A stretch of DNA of 64,000 nt from Sciurus carolinensis (GCF_902686445.1 NC_062227.1:16840178-16904177); one strand, 5' to 3'. Positions 39,435-52,678 are shown, numbered from the stretch's first letter. Notes: a model not told the origin generated them from the sequence alone. Made by a program: numbers and translations.

Positions 39435-39444
39435 AAGAAGTAAT
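39435..39444. repeat. Target-site duplication, left copy (L1 element 3)
   Basis: AAGAAGTAAT, repeated after the poly-A tail at 45879-45888. In other units the word is followed directly by GGGAGATCATTG, which here appears only after the element. Confidence 0.85.
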
Positions 39445-40810
39445 CGGTAACTGTCAGGCTGCCTGCATTGCAGAGGTGGTGGGCATCCAACCCATCTGCC
39501 TTGCAGAGCTAGGCGGCAAGCAGCCAACCCGGCAAGCCACCAGGCCAAAGACAGACACCATTACTGAGTGACCCTGCCTGACTCCTGCACCTAGGTTGGC
39601 GCCATCACTGAGCAATCCCGTCTGACTTCTGCAACCAGGACAGCACCATCACTGGTCGGTCGCAGTCACGGAGCAAGCTGGCAGGTGAGTCAGGCTGCCT
39701 GCATCATGGAGGTATCAGGTGGGGACCCAACTCATGTGCCTTGCAGAGCTAGGCGGTGGGCAGACAACCTGCCCAACCACCAGGACAAAGACAGACACCA
39801 TCACTGAGTGACCCTGCCCGACCACCACGCCAAGGTCTGTTATCATCACGGAGCAAGTGGGCAAACAAGCCAGCCTGCCTGCATCATGGAGCTAGCCAGA
39901 GGCTTCTTTATAGGCTGGTGCAGGCATTTTGAATTATTCCTGAGGGTGTGGCCATCATCATTGGAAGGGCAGCTCCCTTCCTGAGACACCTACAGGAGAC
40001 TAGAGGACCTTTGACAAGACCTAGGAGTCAAGAAGAGGAGGTATTGAGAGACTCAGGACCAACTCAGAGCCACCAGGTGAGTCTCTCCCACTGGTCGGGC
40101 TCCCCTGATGGGGCAGTAGTTGCAAAATACAGGGAACTTTGTGGAGTAGAGTGGCCCAGTGAGACTACCCTGCTGGAGCCGTGTACCCAGTCAACCAGGA
40201 GCATTGCAGAGGAGGGCTGCAAAGCAAGAGGCTTCGATGCAGAGTGGGGGTCCAAGGCCCAGGCAGTAGCTCCGGTCCCCAGGGAACATAGCAGAGGAGG
40301 ACCATTCAGTGAAGGAATTCCTCACAGGGCCAGGCTCCCCAGCCCAAGGGGTAGGTCAGGACCACTGGGAACATCGCAGAGGAGGGCTTCACAGTCCAGG
40401 TGGTAGTTCTGGATTGAAGGGAAGCTCTCAGAGGAGAGCTGCCCAGCAAAACTTCCCCACTGGGTAAGTCTTCCTCGCTGGGTGAGGCTTTCCCACCAGG
40501 ACAGTAGAACCAGAGACACAGACCCAGATCAAACGTGCCGCAGTCTGCAGTCTAGTCCCCTTTGACTGACCATCAGTCAGCAAGTGGAGGCGCCTCTGCT
40601 CACTGACAGGGAATATACCCCACATGAAGGACACCACCCCTAGAGGGGCAACTTCCTAGTGGAGCACCGCATTACTAAATTCCTCCAAGACTTCAGCTAC
40701 TGAAGGCTAAGAGATGAGTTATTGAAAATCTACAGAGAAAATGTTAGTCAATAGAGGAAGTCTGCAATATCCCAGAGTTTCACTTCTAGAGGGGTAGATA
40801 CCTGAGCAAT
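39445..40810 (+). promoter_or_regulatory. 5' UTR of L1 element 3, different from element 2
   Basis: This leader has lower CpG content than that of element 2. It aligns with element 2 near ORF1 (about 40575-40810) and near 40025-40145, but its 5' end is a separate set of monomers and it lacks the C/T-rich 135-bp repeats and the YY1-like start. Any promoter activity is likely lost through decay. Confidence 0.8.
39453..39895 (+). repeat. 5' UTR monomers of L1 element 3
   Basis: GTCAGGCTGCCTGCAT occurs near 39453 and 39690, and a third start (GCCAGCCTGCCTGCATC) near 39870. Each is followed by a CAACYCATSTGCCTTGCAGAGC word and a CAAAGACAGACACCAT word. Spacing is about 237 then about 180, so the last full monomer is shortened. 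Confidence 0.8.
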
Positions 40811-41818
40811 ATGAGAAAAAAAGGGAAAACAATATCCCAAACAGACCTAGATGGTATAGCAGTAAAATCCAATGACAGCATGGCAGAAGAAATGTCAGAA
40901 AGGGAGTTCAGAAGGTACATAATTAAAACAATCAGGGAAGCAAATGATGAGATGAAAGAGCAAATGCAGGCATTGAATGATCACACCAATTGATAGTTAA
41001 AAGAGCAAACACAGAAAACAATAGATCATTTCAATAAAGCGTTAGAGATAATGAATGAAAAAGAAATCCTTGAAATTAAGGAAACAATAAACCAAATTAA
41101 AAACTCCATAGAAAGCATAACCAATAGGATAGAACACCTGGAAGAAAGAAACTCAGATATTGAAAACAAAATATTTACCCTTGAAAACAAAGTTGACCAA
41201 ACAGAGAAGAAGGTAAGAAATCACCAACGGAATATACAAGAATTATGGGATATCATGAAAAGGCCAAATTTAAGAATTATTGGGATTGAGAAAGGCACAG
41301 AGAAACAAACCAAAGGAATGATCAATCTATTCAATGAAATAATATCAGAAAAATTCCCAAACCTGAAGAATGAAATGGAAAATGAAATACACATGGCTTA
41401 CAGAACACCAAATGCACAAAATTACAACAGATCCACACCAAGGCACATTATAATGAAAATACCTAACATACAAAATAAAGACAGAATTTTAGAGGCTGTG
41501 AGAGAAAAGAATCAAATTACATTCAGGGGGAAACCAATACAGTTATCAGCAGATTTTTCAATCCAGATCCTAAAAGCTAGAAGGGCCTGGAACAAAATTT
41601 TTCAAGCTCTAAAATAAAATGGATGCCAACCAAGAATCTTATACCCAGCAAAAGTTACTTTCAGATTTGATGATGAATTAAAATCCTTCCATGATAAACA
41701 AAAGCTAAAAGAATTTACAAAAGGAAAGCAAGCTTTATAGAACATTCTTAGCAAAATATTCCATGAGGAAGATATGAAAAACAATTATGTAAATCAGCAA
41801 AGGGAGGAACTACCCTAA
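40811..41818 (+). pseudogene. L1 ORF1 pseudogene (element 3)
   Basis: Aligns end to end with the intact ORF1 of element 2 in one frame of 335 codons. It carries two adjacent stops at 40991-40996 (after DHTN), another at 41615-41617 (after FQALK) and a fourth near 41738. The coiled coil and RRM-like parts are readable (LRIIGIEKG; RHIIMKIPN). It cannot give a full-length protein. Confidence 0.92.
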
Positions 41819-41872
41819 AGGAACAGCAAAATAAAGGAGAAACCAAGTCATGTCAAAAAAAAAGTGAGCCAA

Positions 41873-44800
41873 ATGACTGTGATTACAAATCACATCTCAA
41901 TAATGACCCTGAATGTAAATGGACTGAACTCATCAATCAAAAGACAGACTGGCAGATTGGATTAAAAAGAAAGATCTAACAATATGCTGCCTGCAAGAGA
42001 CTCATGTCATAAAAAGAGATACACACAGAATGAAGGTGAAAGGATGGGAAAATCATACCATGCACATGGACATAGCAAAAAAGTGAGAGTATCCATCCTC
42101 ATATCAGATAATGTGGACTTCAAGCCAAAGTTAGTCAGAAGGGATAAAAATGAACATTTCATACTGCTTAAGGGAAGCATAAATCAGCAAGACATAACAA
42201 TCATAAATATCTATGCCTCAGTGGCTCATCCATATGCGTCAAACAAATCCTTCTCAAATCCAGAAATCAAATAGACCACAACACAATAATACTAGGTGAT
42301 TTTAACACACATCTCTCATCACTGAACAGATCCTCCAAACAAAAATTGAACAAAGAAACCATAGATCTCAATAACACAATAATTTAGACTTATCAGACAT
42401 TTATAGAATAAACCATCCAACAAAGAGTGAGTACACATTCTTCTCAGCATCACATGGATCCTTCTCTAAAATAGACCATATTTTATGCCACAAAGCTAAT
42501 GTTAGCAAGTACAAGAAGATAGAGATACTGCCTTGTATTTTAACAGATCGTAATGACTGAAGTTGAAAATAAATGACAGAGTAAAAAACAGAAACTACTC
42601 CAACACCTGGAGATTAAATACTATGCTATGGTATGATGAATGGATAACAGAACACATCAGGAAGGAAATTAAAAAATTCTTAGAAGTAAATGAGAACAAA
42701 GAAAACATCATATCAAAATCTCTGGGACACTATGAAAGCAGTACTTAGAGGAAAATTTGTTTCATGGAGGGCATTCAATAAAAGAAAAAAAAAATCAATG
42801 AATAAGTGACCTAATACTACAGCTCAAAGCCCTAGAAAAAGAAAAGAGCATCACCAAAAGTAGTAGAAGACAGGAAATAGTTAAAATCAGAGCTGAAATT
42901 AATGAAAGTAAAACAAAAGAAACAATCAAAAAAAATTGACAAAATAAATAATTGGTTCTTTGAAAAAATAAACAAAATTGATAACCCTTAGCCACACTAA
43001 CAAAGGAGAGAGAAAACCCAAATTACTAAAATTCAGATTGAACAAGGAAATATCACTACAGACATGAGTTAAATACAAAACATAATTAGAAGCTATTTTG
43101 AAGATCTATACTCCAACAAAATAGAAAATCTTGAAGACATCAACTGGTTTCTAGAGACATATGAATTACCTAAACTGAACCAGGAGTGCATACACAATTT
43201 AAATAGATCAATTTCAAGTAATGTAATATAAGAAGTCATCAAAACCTATCAACAAAGAAAAGTCTGGGACCAGATGGGTTCTCAGCCAAGTTCTACAAAA
43301 CCTTAAAGAAGAGTTCATTCCAATACTCCTTAAAGTTGTCCATGAAATACGAGAGGAGGGAACCCTCCCAAACTCATTCTATGAAGCCAATATCACTCTG
43401 ATACTTAAACCAGACAGAGACACATCGAGGAAAGAAAATTTCAGACCAATATCCTTAATGAACATTGATGCAAAAATTCTCAACAAAATCTTAGCAAATC
43501 ACATACAAAAATATATTAAAAAGATAGTGCATCACAATCAAGTGGGTTTTATTCCAGGGATGCAAGGTTGGTTCAAAATTCAGAAATCAATAAATGTCAT
43601 TCACCATATCAACAGATTTAAAGTCAAGAATCACATGATTATTTCGATAGTTGCAGAAAAAGCATTTGATAAAATACAGCATCCCTTCATGCTCAAAACA
43701 CATAAAAAAAAGTAGGTAGTGGGAAGATTCTTAACATTGTAAAGGTCATCTATGCTAAGCCCATGGCCAATATCATTCTAAATGGTGAAAAACTGAAAGA
43801 ATTCCCCCTAAAAGCTGGAACAAGACAGGGATACCCTCTTTCACCACTTCTATTGAACATTGTCCTTGAAATTCTAGCCAGAGCAATTAGACAGACCAAT
43901 AAATTAAAGAGATACAAATAGGAAAAGAAGAACTCAAACTATTTCTATTCGCTGATGATATATTAAGAGGAACCAGGAAATTCCACCAGAAAATGTTTAG
44001 AACTCATAAGTGAATTAAGTAAAGTAACATGATATAAGATCAATGCTCATAAATCTAATGCATTTTTATACATAAATGATGAATCTTCAGAAAGAGAAGT
44101 AAGGAAAAATATCCCATTCACAATAGCTTCAAAAACAATGAAATACTTGGGAACCAATCTCACAAAAGAGGTGAAAGACCTCTACAATGAGAACTACAGA
44201 ACACTGAAGTAAGAAGTAAAGAAAATCTTAGAAGATGGAAAGATTTCCCATGTTCTTGGATAGGTAGAACTAATATTGTCAAAATGGCCATACTACCAAA
44301 AGTGCTATACAGATTCAATGCAATTCCAATTAAAATCCCAATGATATACCTTACAGAAATAGATCAAGCAATATGAAATTGATCTGGAAGAATAAGAAAG
44401 CCAGTTTAGCTAAAGCAATCCTTAGCAAGAAGAGTGAAGCAGGGGGTATCGCAATACCAGACCTTCAACTATACTACAAAGCAATAGTAACAAAAACGGC
44501 ATGGTGTTGGCACCAAAATGACAGGTGGATCAAGGGTGCAGAATAGAGGACATGGACACAAACCCAAATAAATACAATTTTCTCATACTAGACAAAGGTG
44601 CCAAATATATGCAATGAAGAAAAGAGCCTTTTGAACAAATGGTGCTGGGAAAACTGGAAATCCATATGCAACACAATGAAACTAAACCCCTATCTCTCAC
44701 CCTGCACAAAACTCAACTCAAAATGGATCAAGGACCTTGAAATCAGGCCAGAGATCCTGCATCTTATAGAAGAAAAAGTAGGTTCAAATCTTCAACTTGT

Positions 44801-45658
44801 TGGCTTAGGATCAGACTTCCTTAACAGGACTCCCATAGCACAAAAAATAAAAGCAAGAATCAATAATTGGGTCAGATTCAAACTAAATAGCTTTCTCTCA
44901 GCAAAGGAAACTTTCAGCAATGTGATGAGAGAGCCTACAGAGTGGGAGAAAAACTTTGCCACTCATACTTCAGATAGAGCATTGATTTCCAGAATATATA
45001 AAGAACTCAAAAAACTCTACATGAAGAATACAAATAACCCAATCAACAAATGGGCTAAGGAAGAGAACAAACACTTCACAGAAGATCTACAAGCAATCAA
45101 CAGATATATAAAAAAAGTTCAACATCTTTAGTAATAAGAAAAATGCAAATCAAAACTACCCTAAGATTCCATCTCACACCAATTAGAATGGCGATTATGG
45201 AGAATACTAGCAACAATAGGTGTTGGTGAGGATGTGGGGAAAAAGGTACACTCATACATTGCTGGTGGGGCTGAAAATTAGTACAGCCACTGTGGAAAGC
45301 ATTGTGGAGATTCCTTAGAAAACTTGGAATGGAACCACCATTTGACCCAGCTATCTCACTCCTTGGCCTATACCCAAAGGACTTAAAATCAGCATACTAC
45401 AGAGATACAGTCACATCAATTTTCATAGATGCTTAATTCACAATAAACAGATTGTGGAACCAACCTAGATGCCCTTCAATTGATGAATGGATAAAGGAAC
45501 TGTGGTGTATATATACAATGGAATATTACTCAGCTGTAAAGAATAATAAAATTATTGCATTTGCAGGCAAATGGATGAAATTGGAGCATATCATGCTAAG
45601 TGAGATAAGCCAATCTCAAAAAACTAAAGGACAAATGATCTCGCTGATAAGCGGATGA
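41873..45658 (+). pseudogene. L1 ORF2 pseudogene (element 3)
   Basis: Same order of endonuclease and RT signatures as element 2, from MTVITNHISI at 41873 to the TGA at 45656-45658, but broken by many frameshifts and stops. The longest surviving pieces are 41984-42274, 43458-43715 and 44598-45131. The RT catalytic region near 43950-43965 retains an ADD (SLFADD in element 2), followed by a deletion. Confidence 0.92.
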
Positions 45659-45880
45659 TGACACAAATGGGGGGTGGGATGGGTACAAAAATGGAGGAAG
45701 GAGGGACTGTATAGATGGATAAGAGGTGTGGGAGGGGTGTGGGGAAAATAACAGAATGAATCAAAACTATTACCCTATGTAAATGTTTGATTGTACAAAT
45801 GGTTTGCCTCTTTTTCATGTGCAGAGAAACAAGATGTATCCCATTTGTTTACAATAAAAATGAATTAAAAATAAAAAAAA
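45659..45880 (+). other. 3' UTR and A-rich tail of L1 element 3
   Basis: A G-rich stretch (GGGGGGTGGGATGGG near 45668) followed by a pyrimidine/purine region and ATAAAAAAAA ending at 45880. Confidence 0.8.
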
Positions 45881-45888
45881 GAAGTAAT
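45879..45888. repeat. Target-site duplication, right copy (L1 element 3)
   Basis: AAGAAGTAAT, matching 39435-39444. Its first two As overlap the poly-A tail. Confidence 0.8.
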
Positions 45889-46204
45889 TGGGAGATCATT
45901 GTATGAGTAATGAAAGTTACTGACATGTATTCCACTTGTAAAAGATATCAGTTCCCTTGGAAATTCTGGGCCTTATCTGGTTTCTTCCATGGGGAATCTG
46001 ATTACAGACATGGTGGGTTTTCATTTCCGACACCTGACTTACATGGAATGGCGTTCCTTACACCACATCACTTACACCGAGTATGTAATGTTAAACAAGT
46101 ACAAATTTGTAAATCCAGCACTAAGTGATGATTATATAAGAAAATAATATAGCATAGTATCAGAAAATGAAACAAAAACATCTCCTTTAAATATACACAG
46201 TAGA

Positions 46205-48357
46205 CCGATGGGTCACCACCATACTGTGGTAGGAAATTAATCCCCACCAAATGTTGTGGACCAGAGAAAGTTTGAGGGGTGCCAGAAAGCATGTGGGTCA
46301 CTCAGCTTAGCCCCAGTAACAATTAGCATTGCCCTCTGAATCCTCTCCTCCAGGTTTGTGCTCACTGGGGCTTTTGATGAGTTAGGATACTAGCCTAGAA
46401 CTCTAACAGAGTCAAGAAATGATGACTGTGGACAGCTCAGGAAGGATGTGCATGCATTGAAGACCAGTGTGTTAGGTAATGATTAAATTGGGAAACAACA
46501 CAGCAACTCTGGTGGGATGCCATTCCTTTCCTGGTTTTTGAAACGGGAAATTGCTGGAATCTGGGAAGTTTGACTTCTGTGGTGATTGTGTGGCTTCTCT
46601 GAAGCCTAAAGAGTACAAAACGGTCTACCACTCAGCAAGTTTGAGGGATGCCTAGAAGTGGTTAGAAGCGAGGAAATATGTTGTGTGCTCACTCCACATT
46701 CCAGGCCCAACTTCTTTGCTGCTTCTTGATCCACACAGATTTATCTTGGTATGAGTTTTGAAAAGCCATTCATTTACCTTTAAATGCAGAAGAATCTGGC
46801 CAATCCATCTTCACATAAGGATTCATTAACCTGAGCTCTCTTCTACCTGTTTGGCAAAAGGTCAACTGGGACAATTCCAAGGGTTATTTACTAGTTCCTG
46901 AAGGATGCAGAATTCAGGCTAGTGTCACAGATATTGGCATCACCATACTCCAAAAATTAAACTGATGGATGAATCAAGTGTCAGATTATGGCACGATGAG
47001 CACAGTTTAACAGGGCATAATAACATATTTGATCATGCTTGACACTGAAAGAGCGGAATGTTTCAAAGTTTCAAAGCTGAGCATTCAAAAAGGAATGAGA
47101 AGAGGACACTTTTATGGCACTAAAACCAGAAGGGGTTTGTAGAGAGAACCAAGTTAACTGAACAGACACTAAAAAAATTTATTAGTAGTAGTTTCCTAAA
47201 TAATTCCAGGATATTTCTTCAGTTTCCTAAATTCTTCAAATACAGCAAGAAGTAATAGGTAGATAATTGTGTGAACAATGAGTTTTCCTGCCAATTATTC
47301 AAATTGCAAAACATCTGTGCCCTTGGAATTCATTGGCCCTGTACTGTTTCTGCCAAGTGGGGATTGATTATTCACATGCTGGTTTTACTTTTCTGGAACC
47401 TGACATACCTGGAATGGCATTCCTTACACCACAGCAGCTACAGTCAAGTATTTAAACTGAAACAACTACAAATTGGCAAATGCAAATGAGAATGATGACT
47501 CTCAACATAAATGTGCAGCACAATATCAGAAAATTAAACAAAAACATCTCTGTTAAACTACACAAAGAACACCCAATATCAGCAAAGGCTGAAGTCAGAA
47601 ACAAAAAATTGTAAAACTGAAAATATGATAGGGCTTACTGAGAAGAAAAAGTAGATCTAAATTATGCCCCAAATTCAAAATCCATTCTTTCCTTTGTAAC
47701 TGCTTATCCACAACCAAACATGCAACATAACAAATATGTCTGATGTCATTCCTCCAATGTAATCTCTTTGAAATAGAGGTTCTTCTGTAATTTCTTAACC
47801 TACAGATCACAATCAAATAATTCCCAGAACCAGGGTAAAGATGAGATCACCACATCCCTCATTGAATTATATACAACATCTCTTGTATATCCATCAAACT
47901 AAGTACAAACTTTAAAATGCTTCATTATTATTGATACCAGTCCTCCAGTGATACAGGAAAACCAAGCTTTACACACATTCTTGATCTCCTGTATGATATC
48001 ACCAGAAGGAAATACATGCATTCAGGAACAGTTCATTAATTTTTAAAAACATAATATCTTCCCAATGCCAAGCACATCAAAATTAGAGAATGCAAGCCAA
48101 TGACAGCTGTCTGTTGTCTTCACCTCTCAGTTCCTGTTGACATTGAGGTTGACTTTGAAAACACCCACGTATCAAAGTTCGCTTCATTTTCAATGTGTCT
48201 GGGTATGCATCCTGAAGACCACTGCTTTGCAAGGACTACTGCAGTTGACATCTTGAAATTAATGCTATAAAAACCTGGTAAGAATTTTCTTCATCAAGAA
48301 CTTGGAGAAAATATACCTGCATCAGCATATTCATGATAATGATATAATATATTCTTT
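46205..48357 (+). repeat. Array unit 8, 5' part deleted
   Basis: The unit starts inside the region after E1 (CACCATACTGTGGTAGGAAATTA) because of a deletion of roughly 2.4 kb that also removed the end of unit 7. It keeps the minus-strand donor-like site near 46773 and a type B E2-like block. Confidence 0.87.
48131..48277 (+). other. E2-like block of unit 8, type B (open candidate exon)
   Basis: The usual TTTTCCAG acceptor is damaged here (TTCCTG); the nearest usable AG is CTCTCAG ending at 48130. The frame is open from DIEVDFEN through MHPEDHCFARTTAVDIL to the shared TAA, and the donor is the stronger CTG/GTAAGA at 48278. The product is unrecognised. Confidence 0.38.
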
Positions 48358-49614
48358 CCTGAGAGTTGTCAAATTACCAAGAATACCTATTCTTAAGAAA
48401 TCCAGGTACCTGGTGAAGTACTGCTGACTGCAACTACTGGTTCATGCTGAAAAATATCATTTGAATAAGTTTCTCCAACAAACTGGTACATTTTTAATCA
48501 TTTTTTATTCACTTGAGTTGACAGAGGGCAAAATGTTGAGACACTGCAGGATTGGCATTACCTGAAGGGGATTTTTAAGGTAGGTGACTGTATCTGTTTC
48601 CCTCTGACTCTATGAAATGCTTTTCAACAAAACCACTCCAATGCTAAGCCATACAATTGCTATTGAATTTTAAATTTGACTTTTGCAAAAATCCTGCATG
48701 AAACCTGTGTTGCATATCAAGACCCACAGTCCAATTGTGTATCATGAGTGAAAGATTTGTCCCTGCCACTTTAAGCAGGAAAAAGTTTGTAGCTTAGCAA
48801 GGCACAGAAAATTATCCCAGTGATCCATGGTGGTCTAAGGCAGGACTTAGAGGCAGACTTATGTGGCAAAACTTATGTAATCAGGTTGTTAATATTAAAG
48901 GAGAATTTGAGATTATTCACACTTGAACCCCAAGCCACTACAATCACATCTTCTTATTCCTGCTGGTCATATCCTTGGAAAAATTCTAAGCAGAAAATAT
49001 CTTGGCAAAATACACAGCCTGGTGAATATGTTGAATCTTTCCTCTCAACTCAGCTGTGGGGGTGATTGAGGAAGGTATTTCTCTTGAGCAACGCCAGTTT
49101 CCCAAACACAGGGAAAGCCTAAACCACTTAGCTAGACATGTTGTGTAAATATAGAAAATGAATAGGAAGAATTGATGTGTTACCACGTCTGTGATCCCAG
49201 GAAAATTATTTGCTGGCAGAAAAACATATATATCCTCATCCAAATTTCAAGCTTCCTGTAGATATGTTTGCAGCAATTCCTCTGAGCTTCATTACAGTAA
49301 GATTAGATGCAGAAAATCATACCATTGAACACTCTTACACTTCCTTACAAAATCCTTCTCTATTGGTTTTGACCCTTCTAAGAGAAATTCCTTGCTTGCT
49401 TACTTCTCCTGTTGTGACATGAGAGAAAAAGAGGTGAGTGCACCAATATTCAAACTGAAAGTGACTTTCATAAGGCATATTGAGATTGAAAGGTAAAGTT
49501 TCCAGATTGCAGTGGGAGATCAAATGTATTCTTATATTCCAAAGGGTTTTTCTGAACCTTGGGCATCATGGGGTTTCAATGAGTGGTGTCCCTGACATCC
49601 TGGCTGATCTGCAG

Positions 49615-49744
49615 ATACCACATAATTTCACAGAAAGGGGACATGAGAGAAAAATGGCATCACAGTTCCCATGGTAACCAGAGATACTTCAGGTCCTGGT
49701 GGTTCAGACCAAGATTCAAGACAAGCACCAACTCATCTGTGATG
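49615..49744 (+). other. E1-like block of unit 9 (1-bp deletion)
   Basis: 130 nt, one base shorter than the other E1 blocks. The base lost in CTGGTTGGTTCAG (here CTGGTGGTTCAG) shifts the frame after GNQRYFRSW. CAG before it and GTAAGAT after it are intact. Confidence 0.35.
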
Positions 49745-51914
49745 GTAAGATGGGAGAGAAAGGGAAGGAGTTCTGCTGTTTTTAAGTGATGCAATGTCCC
49801 CATCTTACCCAGGATAAGTGGAGCCAAAATTGGTGGGGCAGTATGCCCAAGGTCTTTTAAGAGATCCAGGTCATTACAGGATAAGGGCTTCCACTGAATC
49901 CTAATGGCATATGGTACCATCCAGAAATACTAGCTGGCACTGTTCTCATTTGGTCACACTGGGCCTAAAGGCATTTGGCGCCCTGATATTGCTGAATGCA
50001 ATTAGCCCTACCAAATCTAGATGACCAGGGAGGGACTGAGTGGTGACAGCAAGCTTGTGAATCAACAAGCTTAGCATGTATCACAATTGGCATTGCTCTA
50101 TGAACCCACTCCTCCAGGTTTGTGCTCACCTGGGTTTGAGATCAGTCAGGAAACTGGCCCAGGCCTCTAACAACCTTGTGGAATGATGGTGGTTGACAAC
50201 TCAGGAAAGGGGAGCAGTGGGGTAAACCAATGTGTTAGGTGATGATTAAATTGAAAGCATCACAGCAAATTTAGTAGGATGCAGCTCTTTTCCTGGAATG
50301 GCCAAACAGGAGATAGCTGGCACCTGGGAAGTTTGACTTCTAAGTGAAAGTTGGTAGCTACTCTGATCCTCAATGAGGAGAGGACAGAATCAATTATTCA
50401 CAAAGTGTGATGAATATCTGAAATGGGAGAGCAAGGGAGAAGAGATATTCTGTGATCAATCAACATTCCAGGCTTCACCTACTTTGCTGCTGCCTACAGT
50501 TAGGTTCCACACAGAAACTATCTTGGTATGAGTTTCCAAACAGTCCCTCACTTACCATTAAATGCAGAAGAATCTGGCCAATCTGTCTTCACATGAGGAT
50601 TCATTCACTTGTACTGAATACTGCCTGTTTGGCGCAAGGTCTGCAAGGACAATGCCAAGGTTCTATTTATCAGAGGATGCACACTGCAGGCCAGTGTCAC
50701 AGATACTGTCATCACCATGCTCTAAAAGATGCAATTGCTGGATGAAACAAGAGCCAGATGTTGACATGATGAGAATAGTTTAATAGGGCATAATTCCAAA
50801 TTTGAGCATGAATTACACTGAGAGAGAGGAATTATTTCAGGTTCATATCTGAGCATTCAAAAGGAATTGAGGACAGCTCCTTTTGGAGGCACTAGAAGAA
50901 GAGTTTTGGAAATGAGCTCTAAGTTAACTGAAGAGACACTAAGAATAATGTCATTGTTAATAGTTTCCCAAAAAATTCCAGGGTATTTCTTTAGCTTCAT
51001 AATCTGTATGACGACAGCAAAAAGTAATACAGAGAACATGGAATGAGCAATAAAACTTACTGACCTATATTCAACTTGGATAAAACCACAGTGGTTTTAG
51101 AAATTCTTGTCCCTATCCTGTTTTGTCCAAATGGGAGCTGATTGCAAACATGCTGGATTTACTTTTCTGCTACCTGACATACCCAGAATGGCTTTTCTTA
51201 CACCACAGCACATACAGCAAATGTGTAAACTGAGGAAAGTACAAATTTTTTTAAATGCAATACTGAATGATGGCTCTTGACATAAAAGTGCAGCACAACA
51301 TCAGAAAGTGAAATGAAAACAACTCTGTAAAAAAAAATGAACACCCAGTATTTGCTAAAGCTGAATTTCAAAAAAAAAGAAAAATGTAAAAACTGAAAAT
51401 GTGATAGGATTTACTGAGCAGGAGAATCAGATCTGAATTATTTCCAAAATTCAAAATCCATTCTTTTCCTTGTAATTTCTTATGCCCATCCAAACATGCC
51501 ACATAACTAATGTCTCTAATTTCATTCTTTCAATGTGATCTCTTTTAAATAGAGGTTCTTCTGTCATTTCTTAACCTTCAGAGCACAATCAAATAATTCC
51601 CACAAACATGGTAAAGATCAGATTACCACAACCATCATTGAATTGTACACATTTTCTCTTAATAGCATCCATCAAACTTAGCACAAACTTTATTATGCTT
51701 CATTATTATTGATACCAGTTCTCCAATGATAAGGGAACCAAACTTTAAAAACATCCTTGGCCTACTAAATGATATTGGCAGAAGGAAAGATATGTATTCA
51801 GTGACAATTCATTTGCTTATTAAAAAAATAATATCTTCCGATGCAAGCACATCAAAATGAGAGAATGCAGGACCAACAACAGCTGTCTGTTTTCTTCACT
51901 TCTCAATTTTCCAG

Positions 51915-52055
51915 TTTACATTGAAGTAGACTTGGAAAATGCCCAAGTGCGGAAGTCCAATTCATTTGCAATAAACCTGGGTATGCACCCAGAAGACTGC
52001 TGCTTTGAAAGGACTATTGCAGTTGACATTTTGAAATTCATGGTATGAAATGCTA
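51915..52055 (+). other. E2-like block of unit 9, type B (open candidate exon)
   Basis: Acceptor CTCAATTTTCCAG. The frame is open (YIEVDLENAQVRKS, then MHPEDCCFERTIAVDIL) to a TGA at the shared stop position. Following the block is GTGAGAA, though the base before it is A rather than G. Confidence 0.4.
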
Positions 52056-52669
52056 GTGAGAATTTTCTTCATCAAGAACTTGTTGAGTAAATACCCACAT
52101 CAGCATATTCATGAGAATGATATAACATATCCATTCCTGAAATTTGTCTAATCACCAGGAATACCTATTCCGAAGAGATCCAGTACACTTGTGAAGCAGT
52201 GCTGACTGCAACTGCTGTTCCACACTGAAAAATATCATTAGAATGAGCTTCCCCTTCAAACTAGTAATTTTCAACCCTGTTGTGCTCACTTGAGTTGACA
52301 GAGACCAAAATGTAGAGACACTGCAGGGTTGGCATTACATGAAGAGGCACTTTAAGGTAGGTCATGGAATCTGTTTACCCTATGATTCTATGAAATGTTT
52401 TTCACTAAAACAACCCCAAGGCTAAGCAAAACTATTGGTACTGAATTTTTAATTTTGCTTTTGCAAAAATTCTGCATGTAACCTTTGTTGCATATCAAGG
52501 CCCACAGTCCAATTTTGTATCAGGAGTGGAAGATTTGTCCCTGCCTCTTTAAGCAGAAAAAAGGTTGTAGCTGAGCAAGTGGCAGAAAGTTATCCCAGTG
52601 ATCCATGGTGGTCTGAGTTAGGAGGAGAGGCAGGCCTATGTGTCAAACCTTATATGTTCAGTTTCTTAA

Positions 52670-52678
52670 TATAAAAGG
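52670..52678 (+). promoter_or_regulatory. TATA-like motif of unit 10
   Basis: TATAAAAGG about 730 bp before the E1-like block, matching the position in units 3, 5, 6 and 12. Confidence 0.3.

Larger units (their letters stand above)
39445..45880 (+). mobile_element. LINE-1 element 3, full length, old
   Basis: A 6.4 kb plus-strand L1 in array unit 7 with a 10-bp target-site duplication. It has a 5' UTR with two monomers (39445-40810), a broken ORF1, a heavily broken ORF2, a G-rich 3' UTR and an A-rich tail ending at 45880. Many stops, several at former CpG sites (for example CGA to TGA at 40991), show long decay. Confidence 0.95.
36938..46204 (+). repeat. Array unit 7, both ends deleted, carrying L1 element 3
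   Basis: The unit begins at about offset 190 (GGTTTGGCACTATCTGAAG) because of the deletion shared with unit 6. It continues to 39444, is interrupted by L1 element 3, resumes at 45881 and breaks off near 46204. The E1-like block near 38020-38155 keeps the donor GATGGTAAG but has a stop. E2 is absent. A well-preserved minus-strand donor-like site lies near 38963-38979. Confidence 0.87.
48358..52135 (+). repeat. Array unit 9, standard length
   Basis: A unit of about 3778 bp. E1-like block 49615-49744 and type B E2-like block 51915-52055. The minus-strand donor-like site near 50553 is slightly altered (CTTACCATTAAATGCAG). Confidence 0.88.
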
